A stretch of DNA of 64,000 nucleotides. Origin: Nocardia sp. NBC_00508. Lineage in GTDB: Bacteria; Actinomycetota; Actinomycetes; Mycobacteriales; Mycobacteriaceae. The notes below the pieces were generated by a model. The model was not told the origin of the DNA and searched no databases. It saw only the letters and a list, made by a program, of their open reading frames with translations. The stretch is taken from contig NZ_CP107852.1 of the NCBI RefSeq assembly GCF_036346875.1, positions 310,001-374,000 of the forward strand, in the 5' to 3' direction. The position numbers and the translations under genes were made by a program. Position 1 is the stretch's first letter. Every line of letters begins with the position of its first letter. Positions 18,108 to 26,527 of the stretch are shown in pieces.

Positions 18108-19577
18108 ATGTCCGATGCCACCATCATTCACCCGTTGCGCGCCAGCGAAGTCACGACGTGGGACCACCGAGCGGACGTGGTCGTCGCGGGCTACGGCATC
18201 GCGGGAGTGTGCGCGGCCATCGAGGCCGCCCGCGCAGGCGGCGATGTGCTGATTCTGGAGCGCACCGGCGGTTGGGGTGGCGCGGCCGCCATGGCGGGCG
18301 GATTCATCTACCTCGGCGGCGGCACACCGTTGCAACAAGCCCTCGGATTCGAGGACACACCCGAGAACATGGAGGAATTCCTGCTCGCCGCGCTCGGCCC
18401 TGGCGTGGACAAGGCGAAGATCGCCGACTATTGCCGCGGCAGCGTCGAGCACTACAACTGGCTGGTCGCGTGCGGTGTGCCGTTCCGGGAGGCGTTCTGG
18501 GGCGAACCGGGCTGGGAGCCGCCGCACGACGAGGGACTGATGTACTCCGGCGGCGAGAACGCCGCGCCGTTCAACACCATCGCGAATCCGGCGCCACGCG
18601 GGCATGTCCCGCAAATGGCCGACAAGCGCATCGGTCAGAAAAGTGGCGGCTACATGCTGATGAAGCCGCTCGCCGAGACCGCCGAAACGCTCGGTGTCCG
18701 CGTGGAATACGACATGCGGATCGCGCGGCTGATCGTCGACGACGACGAGCGGGTGGTCGGCGTGCTGGCCCGCCGCTACGGACAGCAGGTCGCGGTGCGC
18801 GCCGAACGCGGCGTCGTCCTGGCCACCGGCAGCTTCGCCTACCACAAGGAGATGGTCGAGCGATACGCGCCCCGACTGATCGGCAGGCCCGCCGCCGCGA
18901 TCGAGGAACACGACGGCATCGGCATCCGGCTGGCGCAGGCGCTCGGCGCGGAACTGGCCCACATGGACGCGACCGAGGTGGCGTTCTTCGGTGACCCGCA
19001 ACTGCTGGCGCGGGGCATCCTGGTGAACGGGCGCGGCCAGCGCTACATCCCCGAGGACACCTATCCCGGCCGGATCGGGCAGGCGACGCTGATCCAGCAG
19101 GACAACCAGGCGTATCTGGTGATCGACGAAGCCTCCTACGAGGCCGCGCTGGCGACCGCGACCTCGACGCCGTTCTTCCGTCAGCCGCCGACTTGGGCGG
19201 CGGAGACCATCGCCGAATTGGAGGCCGAAATGGGCTTGCCCGGCCGGGCGTTGCAATCGACCGTGGAGTGCTACAACCTGCACGCGGCCGACGGAAAGGA
19301 CCCGCTGCTGGGGAAGAAACCGGAATGGGTGCAGCCATTGCGCGGTCCGCTCGCGGCCTTCGATATGCGCGGATTCACCGCGGGTTTCACGCTCGGCGGG
19401 CTGCGCACCGACCTCGATTCCCGGGTGCTGCATGTCTCTGGCGAGCCGATCGCGGGGCTGTTCGCGGCAGGCCGCTGCACGTCCGGTCTATGTGCGGGCG
19501 GCTATGTGAGCGGCGCATCCTTGGGCGACGGCAGCTTCTACGGGCGCCGGGCAGGCATCGCGGCGGCCGAGAACTGA
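18108..19577 (+). CDS. FAD-dependent dehydrogenase of the ketosteroid dehydrogenase/fumarate reductase type
   Basis: A 489-residue flavoprotein. GYGIAG at residues 28-33 is the FAD dinucleotide motif, followed by an Arg/Gly-rich loop and GGFIYLGGG. The C-terminus has the family signature GLFAAGRCTSGLCAGGYVSGASLGDG. Similar proteins include 3-ketosteroid dehydrogenases (KstD) and related alpha,beta-desaturating enzymes, so removal of hydrogens next to a ketone is a fair guess. It starts 12 bases after the CMD gene with a purine-rich ribosome site, placing it in the same operon. Steroid as substrate is not shown by sequence. Confidence 0.85.
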   Translation: MSDATIIHPLRASEVTTWDHRADVVVAGYGIAGVCAAIEAARAGGDVLILERTGGWGGAAAMAGGFIYLGGGTPLQQALGFEDTPENMEEFLLAALGPGVDKAKIADYCRGSVEHYNWLVACGVPFREAFWGEPGWEPPHDEGLMYSGGENAAPFNTIANPAPRGHVPQMADKRIGQKSGGYMLMKPLAETAETLGVRVEYDMRIARLIVDDDERVVGVLARRYGQQVAVRAERGVVLATGSFAYHKEMVERYAPRLIGRPAAAIEEHDGIGIRLAQALGAELAHMDATEVAFFGDPQLLARGILVNGRGQRYIPEDTYPGRIGQATLIQQDNQAYLVIDEASYEAALATATSTPFFRQPPTWAAETIAELEAEMGLPGRALQSTVECYNLHAADGKDPLLGKKPEWVQPLRGPLAAFDMRGFTAGFTLGGLRTDLDSRVLHVSGEPIAGLFAAGRCTSGLCAGGYVSGASLGDGSFYGRRAGIAAAEN

Positions 19578-19594
19578 ACCGCCCGGACCTGCCT

Positions 19595-19615
19595 AGTAGT
19601 ATCCAGACACATGTC
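19595..19615. promoter_or_regulatory. Operator copy C and likely leaderless promoter of the TetR gene
   Basis: TAGTATCCAGACACATGTCC covers the ATG at 19611. Its reverse complement matches operator copy A almost perfectly. TAGTAT at 19597-19602 could be the -10, with transcription starting at or next to the ATG, which would give a leaderless message. Binding of the regulator here would block its own expression. Confidence 0.6.
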
Positions 19616-20189
19616 CGAACCCGATTCCGTCATGCTGGAGGCGACCCGCCGCAGGCTCTCCGGCAAGCAGGCCGACACCGTGGACAAGCTGACCCGCTCG
19701 GCGGTGGAAGTGCTTGCGCGCGAAGGCTTCGCGGGCATGACCATCCGGATGGTCGCCGCCGCGGCCGGTGTCGGGACGGCCACGGCGTACACCTACTTCT
19801 CCTCCAAGGAGCACTTGGTCGCGGAGATCTTCTGGCGGCGGCTGGTCGCTTCCCCGTCGCCGGTCAGCGACGACCAGGACCCGCACGTCCGGGTGGTGGC
19901 CGAGCTGCGCAACATCGCGATGCTGGTGGCCGACGAGCAGGAACTCTCCGGTGCGGTTACCAGCGCCCTGCTCGGCCGCGACCCCGACGTGGAGCACCTG
20001 CGCGGACGCATCGGGGCCGAGATCCGCAAGCGCATCATCCGCGCGCTCGGACCGGATCCGGACCCGGACGTCGTGGAATCACTGGAGTTGCTCTACGCGG
20101 GCGCGTTGGTGCGGGCGGGCATGGGCTACGGTTCCTACTCCGAGATCGCCGACCGGATCGAGACGTCGGCGCTGCTGATCCTGCGCTAG
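19611..20189 (+). CDS. TetR-family regulator of the P450/ALDH locus
   Basis: A 192-residue TetR protein. The helix-turn-helix is visible (GMTIRMVAAAAGVGTATAYTYFSSKEHLVAEIFW). The C-terminal half is a helical ligand domain ending LLYAGALVRAGMGYGSYSEIADRI. There is no ribosome site; the ATG sits in the operator and just after a possible -10. The same operator motif occurs twice at the P450/ALDH divergent promoters 5 kb upstream, so this protein very likely represses both arms and itself, with a pathway intermediate as inducer. It could also affect the GMC gene that follows, but I see no motif copy there. Confidence 0.88.
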   Translation: MSEPDSVMLEATRRRLSGKQADTVDKLTRSAVEVLAREGFAGMTIRMVAAAAGVGTATAYTYFSSKEHLVAEIFWRRLVASPSPVSDDQDPHVRVVAELRNIAMLVADEQELSGAVTSALLGRDPDVEHLRGRIGAEIRKRIIRALGPDPDPDVVESLELLYAGALVRAGMGYGSYSEIADRIETSALLILR

Positions 20190-20287
20190 CGCGGGCTGCG
20201 ACTTCATCCGGGTTGGCCGAAAACCGAACCGGCGGCGCGCGCTTGCTCGTATCTTTGCCATAGTCGGTACAGATCGGAGAGGGAACA

Positions 20288-21874
20288 GTGCAACCAGGTG
20301 GGCTTTCCGCGGACTACATCGTCGTCGGCTCGGGATCCGCGGGCGCGGTGGTGGCCAATCGGCTCAGCGCCGATCCCGGCACCACGGTGGCCCTGCTCGA
20401 GGCCGGCCCACCGGACAAGAACAAGTTCGCGCACATCCCCGCCGGGTTCGCGAAACTCTTTCGCTCCGAGGTGGATTGGGACTATCTCACGCAGCCCCAG
20501 CCGGAACTGAAGAACCGCGAGATCTACTGGCCTCGCGGCAAGATGTTCGGCGGCTCGTCCTCGATGAACGCCATGATGTGGGTGCGCGGATTCCGCGCGG
20601 ACTACGACGAGTGGGCGCTGCTGGCCGGTGACGAGTGGAGCTTCGCCGCGGCAGTCGAGCAGTTCCGCCGCATCGAACGAGTAGAGAACGCCCAGTATCC
20701 CGACGAGGGCACCGAGGGTCCGCTGCACATCTCCCGCCAGCGCAGCCCGCGCGCGCTCACCGCGGCCTATCTGGCCGCGGTCGAGGAGGCGGGCTATGTC
20801 GTCGAGCCGCCGAATCGTCCGCAGCCGGACGGGTTCAGCGAGACCATGGTGAACCAGCGCGGTGGCCGCCGCTGGAGCACCGCCGACGCATATCTGCGGC
20901 CCGCCCTGCGCCGTCCGAACCTCACGGTGCGCAGCGAGGCGCTGGTCACCCGGGTTCTGTTCGACGGCACCCGCGCCGTCGGCGTGGAGTACCGCCGGGG
21001 CGGAACCACGCACACGGTGACCGCACGGCGCGAGGTGGTGCTGTGCGGCGGCGCGATCAACAGCCCGCAGCTGCTGATGCTCTCGGGCATCGGCGACCGT
21101 GACGAGCTGACCCACCACGGCATCGAGGTACGTCACCACGCGCCGGAGGTGGGTGCGAATCTGCAGGACCATCTGGTCACGGCCCTCGGATACGGCGTTG
21201 CGGGGGATTCGCTGTTCGGCGCCGAGAAACCGCGCCAATTGCTGGACTACCTGATCCGCCACCGCGGCATGCTCACCTCGAACGTCGGGGAGGCGTACGG
21301 GTTCGTGCGCAGCAAGCCGGATCTCGAGTTCCCCGATCTGGAGCTGATTTTCGCGCCCGCCCCGTTCTACTACGAAGGACTCCAGGACCCGACCGAACAC
21401 GGCGTGGTCCTGGCGACGGTGCTGCTGCGCCCGCAGAGCCGAGGCAGGATCGCGCTGGCGGCCGCGGACCCGTCCGCCAAGCCGACGATCGATCCGCGGT
21501 ACCTGTCCGACAGCGCGGGCGCCGACCGCGCCGCCCTTATGGCCGGGCTACGCCTGTGTGCCCGCATCGCGGCGGAGCCGTCGATGAAGACGGTGCTCGG
21601 CCCGCTGATCTACCCGCCGCAGGCGCCCGCCGAACCGGAAGCGGTCCTGGAGCTGACGCTCAACTCCTACGCGCACACGCTCTACCACCCGGTCGGCACG
21701 TGCCGGATGGGCGCCGACGCCTCCAGCGTGGTCACGCCGCGGCTGGAAGTGCGTGGTGTGCAAGGACTTCGGGTCGCCGACGCCTCGGTGATGCCGCTGA
21801 TCATCCGCGGCCACACGCACGCGCCCACGGTGTTCATCGGCGAGCAGGCGGCCAGGTTCATCCTCGCCGGATAG
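20288..21874 (+). CDS. GMC-family flavin oxidoreductase (choline dehydrogenase-like)
   Basis: A 528-residue glucose-methanol-choline oxidoreductase that oxidises an alcohol with FAD. Seen motifs: [17 protein letters not shown] at the N-terminus, [14 protein letters not shown] (GMC signature 1), and [16 protein letters not shown] (signature 2). The active-site His is in [10 protein letters not shown] and the second pocket residue in [18 protein letters not shown] at 20288 has GGAGAGGG upstream. It follows the TetR gene by 98 bases and may be a separate unit, but its chemistry suits entry of an alcohol into the same pathway. Confidence 0.92.
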   Translation: MQPGGLSADYIVVGSGSAGAVVANRLSADPGTTVALLEAGPPDKNKFAHIPAGFAKLFRSEVDWDYLTQPQPELKNREIYWPRGKMFGGSSSMNAMMWVRGFRADYDEWALLAGDEWSFAAAVEQFRRIERVENAQYPDEGTEGPLHISRQRSPRALTAAYLAAVEEAGYVVEPPNRPQPDGFSETMVNQRGGRRWSTADAYLRPALRRPNLTVRSEALVTRVLFDGTRAVGVEYRRGGTTHTVTARREVVLCGGAINSPQLLMLSGIGDRDELTHHGIEVRHHAPEVGANLQDHLVTALGYGVAGDSLFGAEKPRQLLDYLIRHRGMLTSNVGEAYGFVRSKPDLEFPDLELIFAPAPFYYEGLQDPTEHGVVLATVLLRPQSRGRIALAAADPSAKPTIDPRYLSDSAGADRAALMAGLRLCARIAAEPSMKTVLGPLIYPPQAPAEPEAVLELTLNSYAHTLYHPVGTCRMGADASSVVTPRLEVRGVQGLRVADASVMPLIIRGHTHAPTVFIGEQAARFILAG

Positions 21875-21942
21875 GGTCCGCGCCCGTCCACGAGTCTCGG
21901 ATGCCGCCGACTCCCCCGGTGCCGTGTTCTCCCGATGCGTAG

Positions 21943-22290
21943 CTACGACGCGATGGATAGCGCCAGCGAGGCGGATGCCAGCATAAGATACGGCAGCGGG
22001 TATCCGATGTGCGCGTACCACCGAGCCCGGACCACGGTCAGCACCGCACCGGCGAAGTAGACGACCAATCCGGCCGCAGCGGCCGCTCCGATCGGCGGTA
22101 CCGCGAGACCGACCACCAACCCGGCCCCGCCGATCGCCTTGATGACGGCCAACGGCACCAGCCACGACCCCGGAACCCCATACGCCCGCATATTCGCGCG
22201 AACCCAGTCGGCGCGGACGACGTCGATGCCCGCGGCGAGCAGCGCGGCCGCGGCTGCCAGCACCGTGGTGACAACATAGGCGATGACCAT
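21943..22290 (-). CDS. DoxX-like membrane protein
   Basis: A 115-residue protein with about four hydrophobic segments (start VIAYVVTTVLAAAAALLAAGI; end PYLMLASASLALSI) and the internal KAIGGAGLVVGL segment typical of the DoxX/DoxX-like family. ATG at 22290 has AAGGG upstream. It is divergent from the ECF sigma factor gene across 132 bases, a frequent pairing, so it may be a target of that sigma factor. The biochemical role of this family is poorly defined; thiol/redox membrane functions are reported for some members. Confidence 0.8.
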   Translation of the reverse strand: MVIAYVVTTVLAAAAALLAAGIDVVRADWVRANMRAYGVPGSWLVPLAVIKAIGGAGLVVGLAVPPIGAAAAAGLVVYFAGAVLTVVRARWYAHIGYPLPYLMLASASLALSIAS

Positions 22291-22381
22291 ACGAAATACC
22301 CTTCTGTCCAGGTCGCGCCCGGCTGCGGACGTGGAACGGCGGCAAAGACGCCGCACCACGGTCACCCCGGCGCTGTCGAAT

Positions 22382-22399
22382 CCGTCATCCCGATGACGG
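22382..22399. promoter_or_regulatory. Palindrome in the DoxX/sigma divergent region
   Basis: Perfect inverted repeat CCGTCATC-CC-GATGACGG, 24 bases before the sigma factor start. It could be an operator or a small leader hairpin. No match to a named site. Confidence 0.4.
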
Positions 22400-22422
22400 G
22401 CAGCGAAGCAGAAAGGTGACCG

Positions 22423-23295
22423 ATGCACACCGATGACGTGCTGACGCGGGAATTCGAGTCCCAGCGCGACCATCTGCACGCGGTCGCGTATCGCATACTC
22501 GGCTCGCCGAGCGACGCCGACGACGCGGTGCAGGAGACGTGGCTGCGGTTGGCCCGGCACGATGTCGAGCACGTCCGGAACCTGCCGGGCTGGCTCACCA
22601 CGGTCGTGTCCCGGATCTGCCTGGACATGCTGCGCGCCAGGGCGGCGCGGCGCGAGGATCCGCTCGACGACGTGGACCGCCTCGAGGACGACCGCACCGA
22701 ACCGGAGCGCGAAGCGGTGCTGATCGAGTCGGTCGGACGCGCACTGCTGGTGGTGCTGGATCGGCTCGGTCCCGATGAACGGGTCGCGTTCGTCCTGCAC
22801 GATCTGTTCGCGGTGCCGTTCGACCAGATCGGTCCGATCGTCGGCCGCACGACGCCGACCGCCAAGAAGCTCGCCAGTCGCGCCCGTCAGCGCGTGCGCG
22901 GTGAATACGCCACGTCGCCAACCGACCTCGCCGTGCAGCGGCACGTCGTCGACGCGTTTCTCGGCGCCGCGCGCGGTGGCGATCTCGAAGGGCTCCTGGC
23001 CGTCCTCGCACCCGACGTGCTCCGGACGGCCGACCGGGCCGCGCTCCCCGCCGGTGTGCCGACGCGGGTACACGGTGCGTCGACAGTCGCCAGGGAAACC
23101 GTGCTGCTGCGACGCCGCTCCCAGGTGGCGGCGCTCGCGCTGGTGGACGGCGGCGTCGGCATCGTGGTCGCGCCGCACGGCAGACTCCTGCTGGCGCTCA
23201 CGGTCGCGGTGCGGGGCGACCGAGTCGCCGCGTACGAGGTGATCGCCGATCCGGCCCGGCTGCGGGAGCTGACGATCACCGTGCTGCCCGACTGA
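22423..23295 (+). CDS. ECF sigma factor with SnoaL-like C-terminal extension (SigJ/ECF41-like)
   Basis: A 290-residue extracytoplasmic-function sigma factor. Residues about 10-75 form region 2 (LGSPSDADDAVQETWLRL), about 110-165 form region 4 (FDQIGPIVGRTTPTAKKLASRARQR), and the last 120 residues form a SnoaL-type domain (LAVQRHVVDAFLGAARGGDLEGLLAVLAPDV). This layout matches the SigJ/ECF41 group, which uses the extension instead of an anti-sigma factor. The usual WLPEP linker and DGGG motif are not seen; the linker is acidic (EDPLDDVDRLEDD). It is divergent from DoxX. An AAAGGTGA ribosome site precedes ATG. Confidence 0.88.
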   Translation: MHTDDVLTREFESQRDHLHAVAYRILGSPSDADDAVQETWLRLARHDVEHVRNLPGWLTTVVSRICLDMLRARAARREDPLDDVDRLEDDRTEPEREAVLIESVGRALLVVLDRLGPDERVAFVLHDLFAVPFDQIGPIVGRTTPTAKKLASRARQRVRGEYATSPTDLAVQRHVVDAFLGAARGGDLEGLLAVLAPDVLRTADRAALPAGVPTRVHGASTVARETVLLRRRSQVAALALVDGGVGIVVAPHGRLLLALTVAVRGDRVAAYEVIADPARLRELTITVLPD

Positions 23296-23311
23296 TCCCG
23301 GACGCGACAGG

Positions 23312-23329
23312 CCGGCGCCCGGACGCCGG
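23312..23329. terminator. Short hairpin between convergent sigma factor and AraC genes
   Basis: CCGGCG-CCCGGA-CGCCGG, a 6-bp GC stem 17 bases after the sigma factor stop and 21 bases before the AraC stop. No T-run. A weak candidate for a shared terminator. Confidence 0.35.
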
Positions 23330-23349
23330 GGCAACCGAGCCGCCGATCC

Positions 23350-24288
23350 TCACCCGCCAGGCTCGGCCAGTTCCGCCAGCCTGCGCCGCCGGAAGTCCCG
23401 GGGCGTCTCACCGAAACGCGTCTTGAACGCCGCGGAGAACCACGCCGGGCTGAATCCGGCGCGGACAGCCAGCTCCTGGATGGGGACTTCCTCGCGCGCC
23501 GGATCCTCGAGCAGATCACGTGCGGCGCGCAGTGCCTCCTCGCGCCGCACGTCGCGATAGGTGGTGCCCATGTGGTGCAGCACCGATCGCAGTTGCCGAG
23601 GCGACCAGCCCAGCGCGTGCGCCACGGCGGGCAGCCGCACGTCACCGCGGCCGACGTTGGCTCGCACGTACTGCCGGATCTGCGCGGCGATCTGGGCGTG
23701 ATGGGCTCGCTGGGGGTGGGTGTCCCCGAGCGAGATCAGGCACAGCAATTCGGCGACGCGATCGCAGATCGCGTTGAACTCGCGGTCGGACAGGTTCGCC
23801 TGCTCCGCGTGGGTGCTGCGGATCATGGCCTGCGCGACCCGGCCGAGGCCGGAGTTCAGGTCGATCGTCATGTTCCGCTCCGCGGGCGCCGCGCGATGAT
23901 CCAATTCCGCGCGGGGCAGCTGGATCGCGTACGCGGACAACAGCGGAATGTGGATCTGGCACAGGTCGTCCAGCGCGGTCACGGCGGCCTGACCGGAATG
24001 CGCCCGCGTCACCTCGTCCCGGTACCGAACGGAGTACACGCCCCGTTCCGGGACGACGACCCAGTAGAAGTCATCGCACGGCCCATGGCGGATGTTCGTC
24101 CGCGTGCGAAAGGACGTGCTGATTCCGCGCTGCTCCCAGCGCAACAATCGGTAGACAGCCGATTCCTGAACCGTCAGCCCCGAATACCACCGGTCGGGAT
24201 CGCCGTACTGATAGTCCATCGGAACGAAGCCGTTGGCGATCGTTGTCCACGACTTCGAATCGCTCGCGGTCACGGCATAGCACTGCAT
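23350..24288 (-). CDS. AraC-family transcriptional regulator
   Basis: A 312-residue AraC/XylS regulator. The C-terminal 100 residues hold the two helix-turn-helix units (LPAVAHALGWSPRQLRSVLHHMG and IQELAVRAGFSPAWFSAAFKTRFGETPRDFR). The N-terminal 200 residues form the cupin-like binding domain common to XylS/AraC_binding_2 activators, with RTNIRHGPCDDFYWVVVPERG in the middle. It converges on the sigma factor gene. ATG at 24288 begins MQCYAVTASDSKSW. Target genes are not evident; the HAD gene upstream runs the same way across 172 bases. Confidence 0.88.
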   Translation of the reverse strand: MQCYAVTASDSKSWTTIANGFVPMDYQYGDPDRWYSGLTVQESAVYRLLRWEQRGISTSFRTRTNIRHGPCDDFYWVVVPERGVYSVRYRDEVTRAHSGQAAVTALDDLCQIHIPLLSAYAIQLPRAELDHRAAPAERNMTIDLNSGLGRVAQAMIRSTHAEQANLSDREFNAICDRVAELLCLISLGDTHPQRAHHAQIAAQIRQYVRANVGRGDVRLPAVAHALGWSPRQLRSVLHHMGTTYRDVRREEALRAARDLLEDPAREEVPIQELAVRAGFSPAWFSAAFKTRFGETPRDFRRRRLAELAEPGG

Positions 24289-24460
24289 GACGACAACCTA
24301 TCGCCGCCAGCCCACCGATGCCTTATGGTCCATCAACACAATACGGTCACACCGTGGCCGCGCTCGGGCCGACATCGGCGGCCGCGCTGTCGTACCCGCG
24401 AAACCACAGCGTGCGGGTGCGGACGTTCCACGATCGAAGCGAGTACGCGCCGCGATCGCG

Positions 24461-24937
24461 CTATCGCGCAGGCACCGTCGCGAATCCGAGCGGTGGCGTC
24501 GGAGCCGGGCCGGTGCGCAGCGCAGACCGGAAGTCGGGCAGTACTGGCAGCACATCCGCGTTGCGCGCGGCATAACAGCGCACCATGGGCAGCGCGCGGG
24601 CCACCTCGGCCCGCTCCACCGGCTCGTGATCGATGAAACCGACGGTGTCCAAGCCGAGGCCGAGCGCGCGACCGATGCGCGCGACCGCCGAAGATTTCGG
24701 CCCCCAACCGATCTCGACGGCCGAGAACATCTCGTATACACCGTGCCGGTACAGCTTGTCCAGCGTCCATTCCCGCTCGCCTCGGCTCGCCACGGCATGC
24801 CAGATGCCACGCTCGGCGAGCACGCGTAAGGTGCGCAGCGCGGCGGGCCGCACGGCGCCACTGGTCGCGTCGCACACGGCGCCGTCCCACACGGTGTTGT
24901 CCAGTTCCCAGACAAGACATCTCAGAGCCGGTCTCAT
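24461..24937 (-). CDS. HAD-IIIC/FkbH-type domain protein with degenerate active site
   Basis: A 158-residue protein with the HAD phosphatase layout of the FkbH-like group: motif 1 at residues 9-18 (VWELDNTVWDG region), a Ser in AVASRGE (motif 2), Lys in GWGPKSSA (motif 3), and GFIDHEPVERAEV (motif 4). The nucleophile Asp that normally starts the LDLDNT motif is Glu at residue 11, and the paired Asp of motif 4 (FIDDNPFERAEV in relatives) is His. Catalysis by the normal phospho-Asp route is therefore doubtful. ATG at 24937. It may be a repurposed binding protein or a relic. Confidence 0.75.
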   Translation of the reverse strand: MRPALRCLVWELDNTVWDGAVCDATSGAVRPAALRTLRVLAERGIWHAVASRGEREWTLDKLYRHGVYEMFSAVEIGWGPKSSAVARIGRALGLGLDTVGFIDHEPVERAEVARALPMVRCYAARNADVLPVLPDFRSALRTGPAPTPPLGFATVPAR

Positions 24938-25261
24938 CGGCCTGCTCCTATCGTTGCGTCCGCGGTGCCTTCCGCCGTGTCGTGCGGCCACTGCACACCA
25001 TCCAGGACACGACACGGGCCGAACAAGACCCCGGTTACCGGGCCCGCTCGGCGCCGGTGATCCTACCGGGATGTCCGCCGACGCCCGCGGCAACGGATCC
25101 ACGGCCCGCCCAGCCGAATGCGCGGCGACTGTGACCGCTCACAGCCGTGCATCGACCGGTCTCCCCTGCTCGCACAGAACCCGCGGATCGGGTCCGCGAC
25201 GAAGATCAACCGATTAGTGTGAATGCGCCGCACAGCAAAAGTGGGCGGAAGGGAGTCGCCA
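24938..25261. other. Intergenic stretch with a long-range inverted repeat
   Basis: 324 bases without a supported gene between the leftward HAD gene and the rightward PucR gene. It holds a 10-bp inverted repeat, CCGTGTCGTG at 24975-24984 and its complement at 25008-25017, with a 23-base loop. Both promoters must lie here. Confidence 0.5.
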
Positions 25262-26518
25262 ATGTCCGTCGACAGCTCGGCCCGGCCGAGCCTCACTCTG
25301 TCGGGAAAGCCGATGTCGTCCCCGCTGAAAGACGTCCGCGGGCTATCGCGTCAGATGGTCGGCCACTTCGTCGAGAACGTCATCCCGTGCGGCACCCTGC
25401 CGGGCGACGCCATCTCCGGCGACATCACCACCATCACCCGGGTCTGCCTGGAGCTCGCGGTGAGCATGCTGGACGGACAGGACCTGCCGGAGAAGCTCCA
25501 GCGGCTCGGGGCCGCCGCCGCGGGGTGGGCGCGCGAGGGTGTGCCGATCGACACCATCCACCACTCGATCCACGAGGGCTTCAAGATGGGCCTGGACCTG
25601 GTGGTCTCCAATGCGAGCACCAAGGACTACGACAACCTCGTCGACGGCGCGAAAATGGTCGTCGAGATGCTCGACATGATCAACTCGGCGGTATCCATGG
25701 CCTACGTCCGCGAGTTGCGGGCAGTCGTCAGCGAGCACCACACCGCGGTGCACACGCTGACCTCGGCGCTGCTCGGCGGGCACAGCACCTCCACCATGGC
25801 GCGCGAATGCGGGATCGCCATAGCGCCTTCGTATGCCGTACTGGCCGTGGCCATTCCGCCGCACCGCGAGGAACGCAACCCCATGGTGGACGGCAAGGTG
25901 GTCGCGCGCAGGAAACTGCGCCGGGTCCAGGCCGAGCTCGCCACCCGGTGCGGCGAGGCCGCGCTGTCGCTGCTGAGCGTGGACGGCGGCACCGTGCTGA
26001 TCCCGATCGGCCACCTCGACAACGAGGAGCTGGACGCGCTGGTCACCCAGCTCTCGCACGCCGCCCAGGTCGGTATCACCGCGACCATGGTCGAGGCCAC
26101 CCCGGAGCAGATCCCGACCGCCGCCGACCAGGCGCACGAACTGCTCGACATGGTGCAGCGGTTGCAAGCGGTGGCCGGGCTCTACCGCTTCGACGAGCTG
26201 GCGCTGGAATACCAGCTGACCCGGCCCGGCCCCGGCCGCGAATACCTCGGCTCACTGCTGGACCCACTGGACGCGCACCCCGAACTGCTGGAGACGCTGC
26301 AGCGGCACATCGCCAACAACCTCAACCGGCAGCGCACAGCCCGCGTGCTGCACGTGCACACCAACACGGTGGACTACCGGCTCAAGCGAATCGGGCAACT
26401 CACCGGTTTCGATCCGTCGCAATCGTCGGGCCTGTGGTATCTGCGCTCGGCGCTGGTGGCGCGCACGTATCGCAGCACACCGACGCCCGCGGCGTCCGAC
26501 TCCGACCGGTCGAGCTGA
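25262..26518 (+). CDS. PucR/CdaR-type transcriptional regulator (paralogue 1)
   Basis: A 418-residue regulator. The N-terminal and middle regions are helical sensor sequence (GWAREGVPIDTIHHSIHEG; EHHTAVHTLTSALLGG), then a GGDEF-like/CdaR fold (RRKLRRVQAEL; SVDGGTVLIPIG). The C-terminal PucR helix-turn-helix has DPLDAHPELLETLQRHI, the RTARVLHVHTNTVDYRLKRI recognition unit and LTGFDPS. ATG at 25262 has AAGGGAG seven bases before it. Two paralogues occur in this window at 40137 (HTH missing) and 56573 (complete). Ligand unknown. It ends nine bases from the converging DUF4185 gene. Confidence 0.88.
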   Translation: MSVDSSARPSLTLSGKPMSSPLKDVRGLSRQMVGHFVENVIPCGTLPGDAISGDITTITRVCLELAVSMLDGQDLPEKLQRLGAAAAGWAREGVPIDTIHHSIHEGFKMGLDLVVSNASTKDYDNLVDGAKMVVEMLDMINSAVSMAYVRELRAVVSEHHTAVHTLTSALLGGHSTSTMARECGIAIAPSYAVLAVAIPPHREERNPMVDGKVVARRKLRRVQAELATRCGEAALSLLSVDGGTVLIPIGHLDNEELDALVTQLSHAAQVGITATMVEATPEQIPTAADQAHELLDMVQRLQAVAGLYRFDELALEYQLTRPGPGREYLGSLLDPLDAHPELLETLQRHIANNLNRQRTARVLHVHTNTVDYRLKRIGQLTGFDPSQSSGLWYLRSALVARTYRSTPTPAASDSDRSS

Positions 26519-26527
26519 TCCGCCCGG

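Noticed and set aside
16788..19433. 881-codon leftward frame
   Set aside because: Antisense to four well-supported genes; produced by high GC third-position bias.
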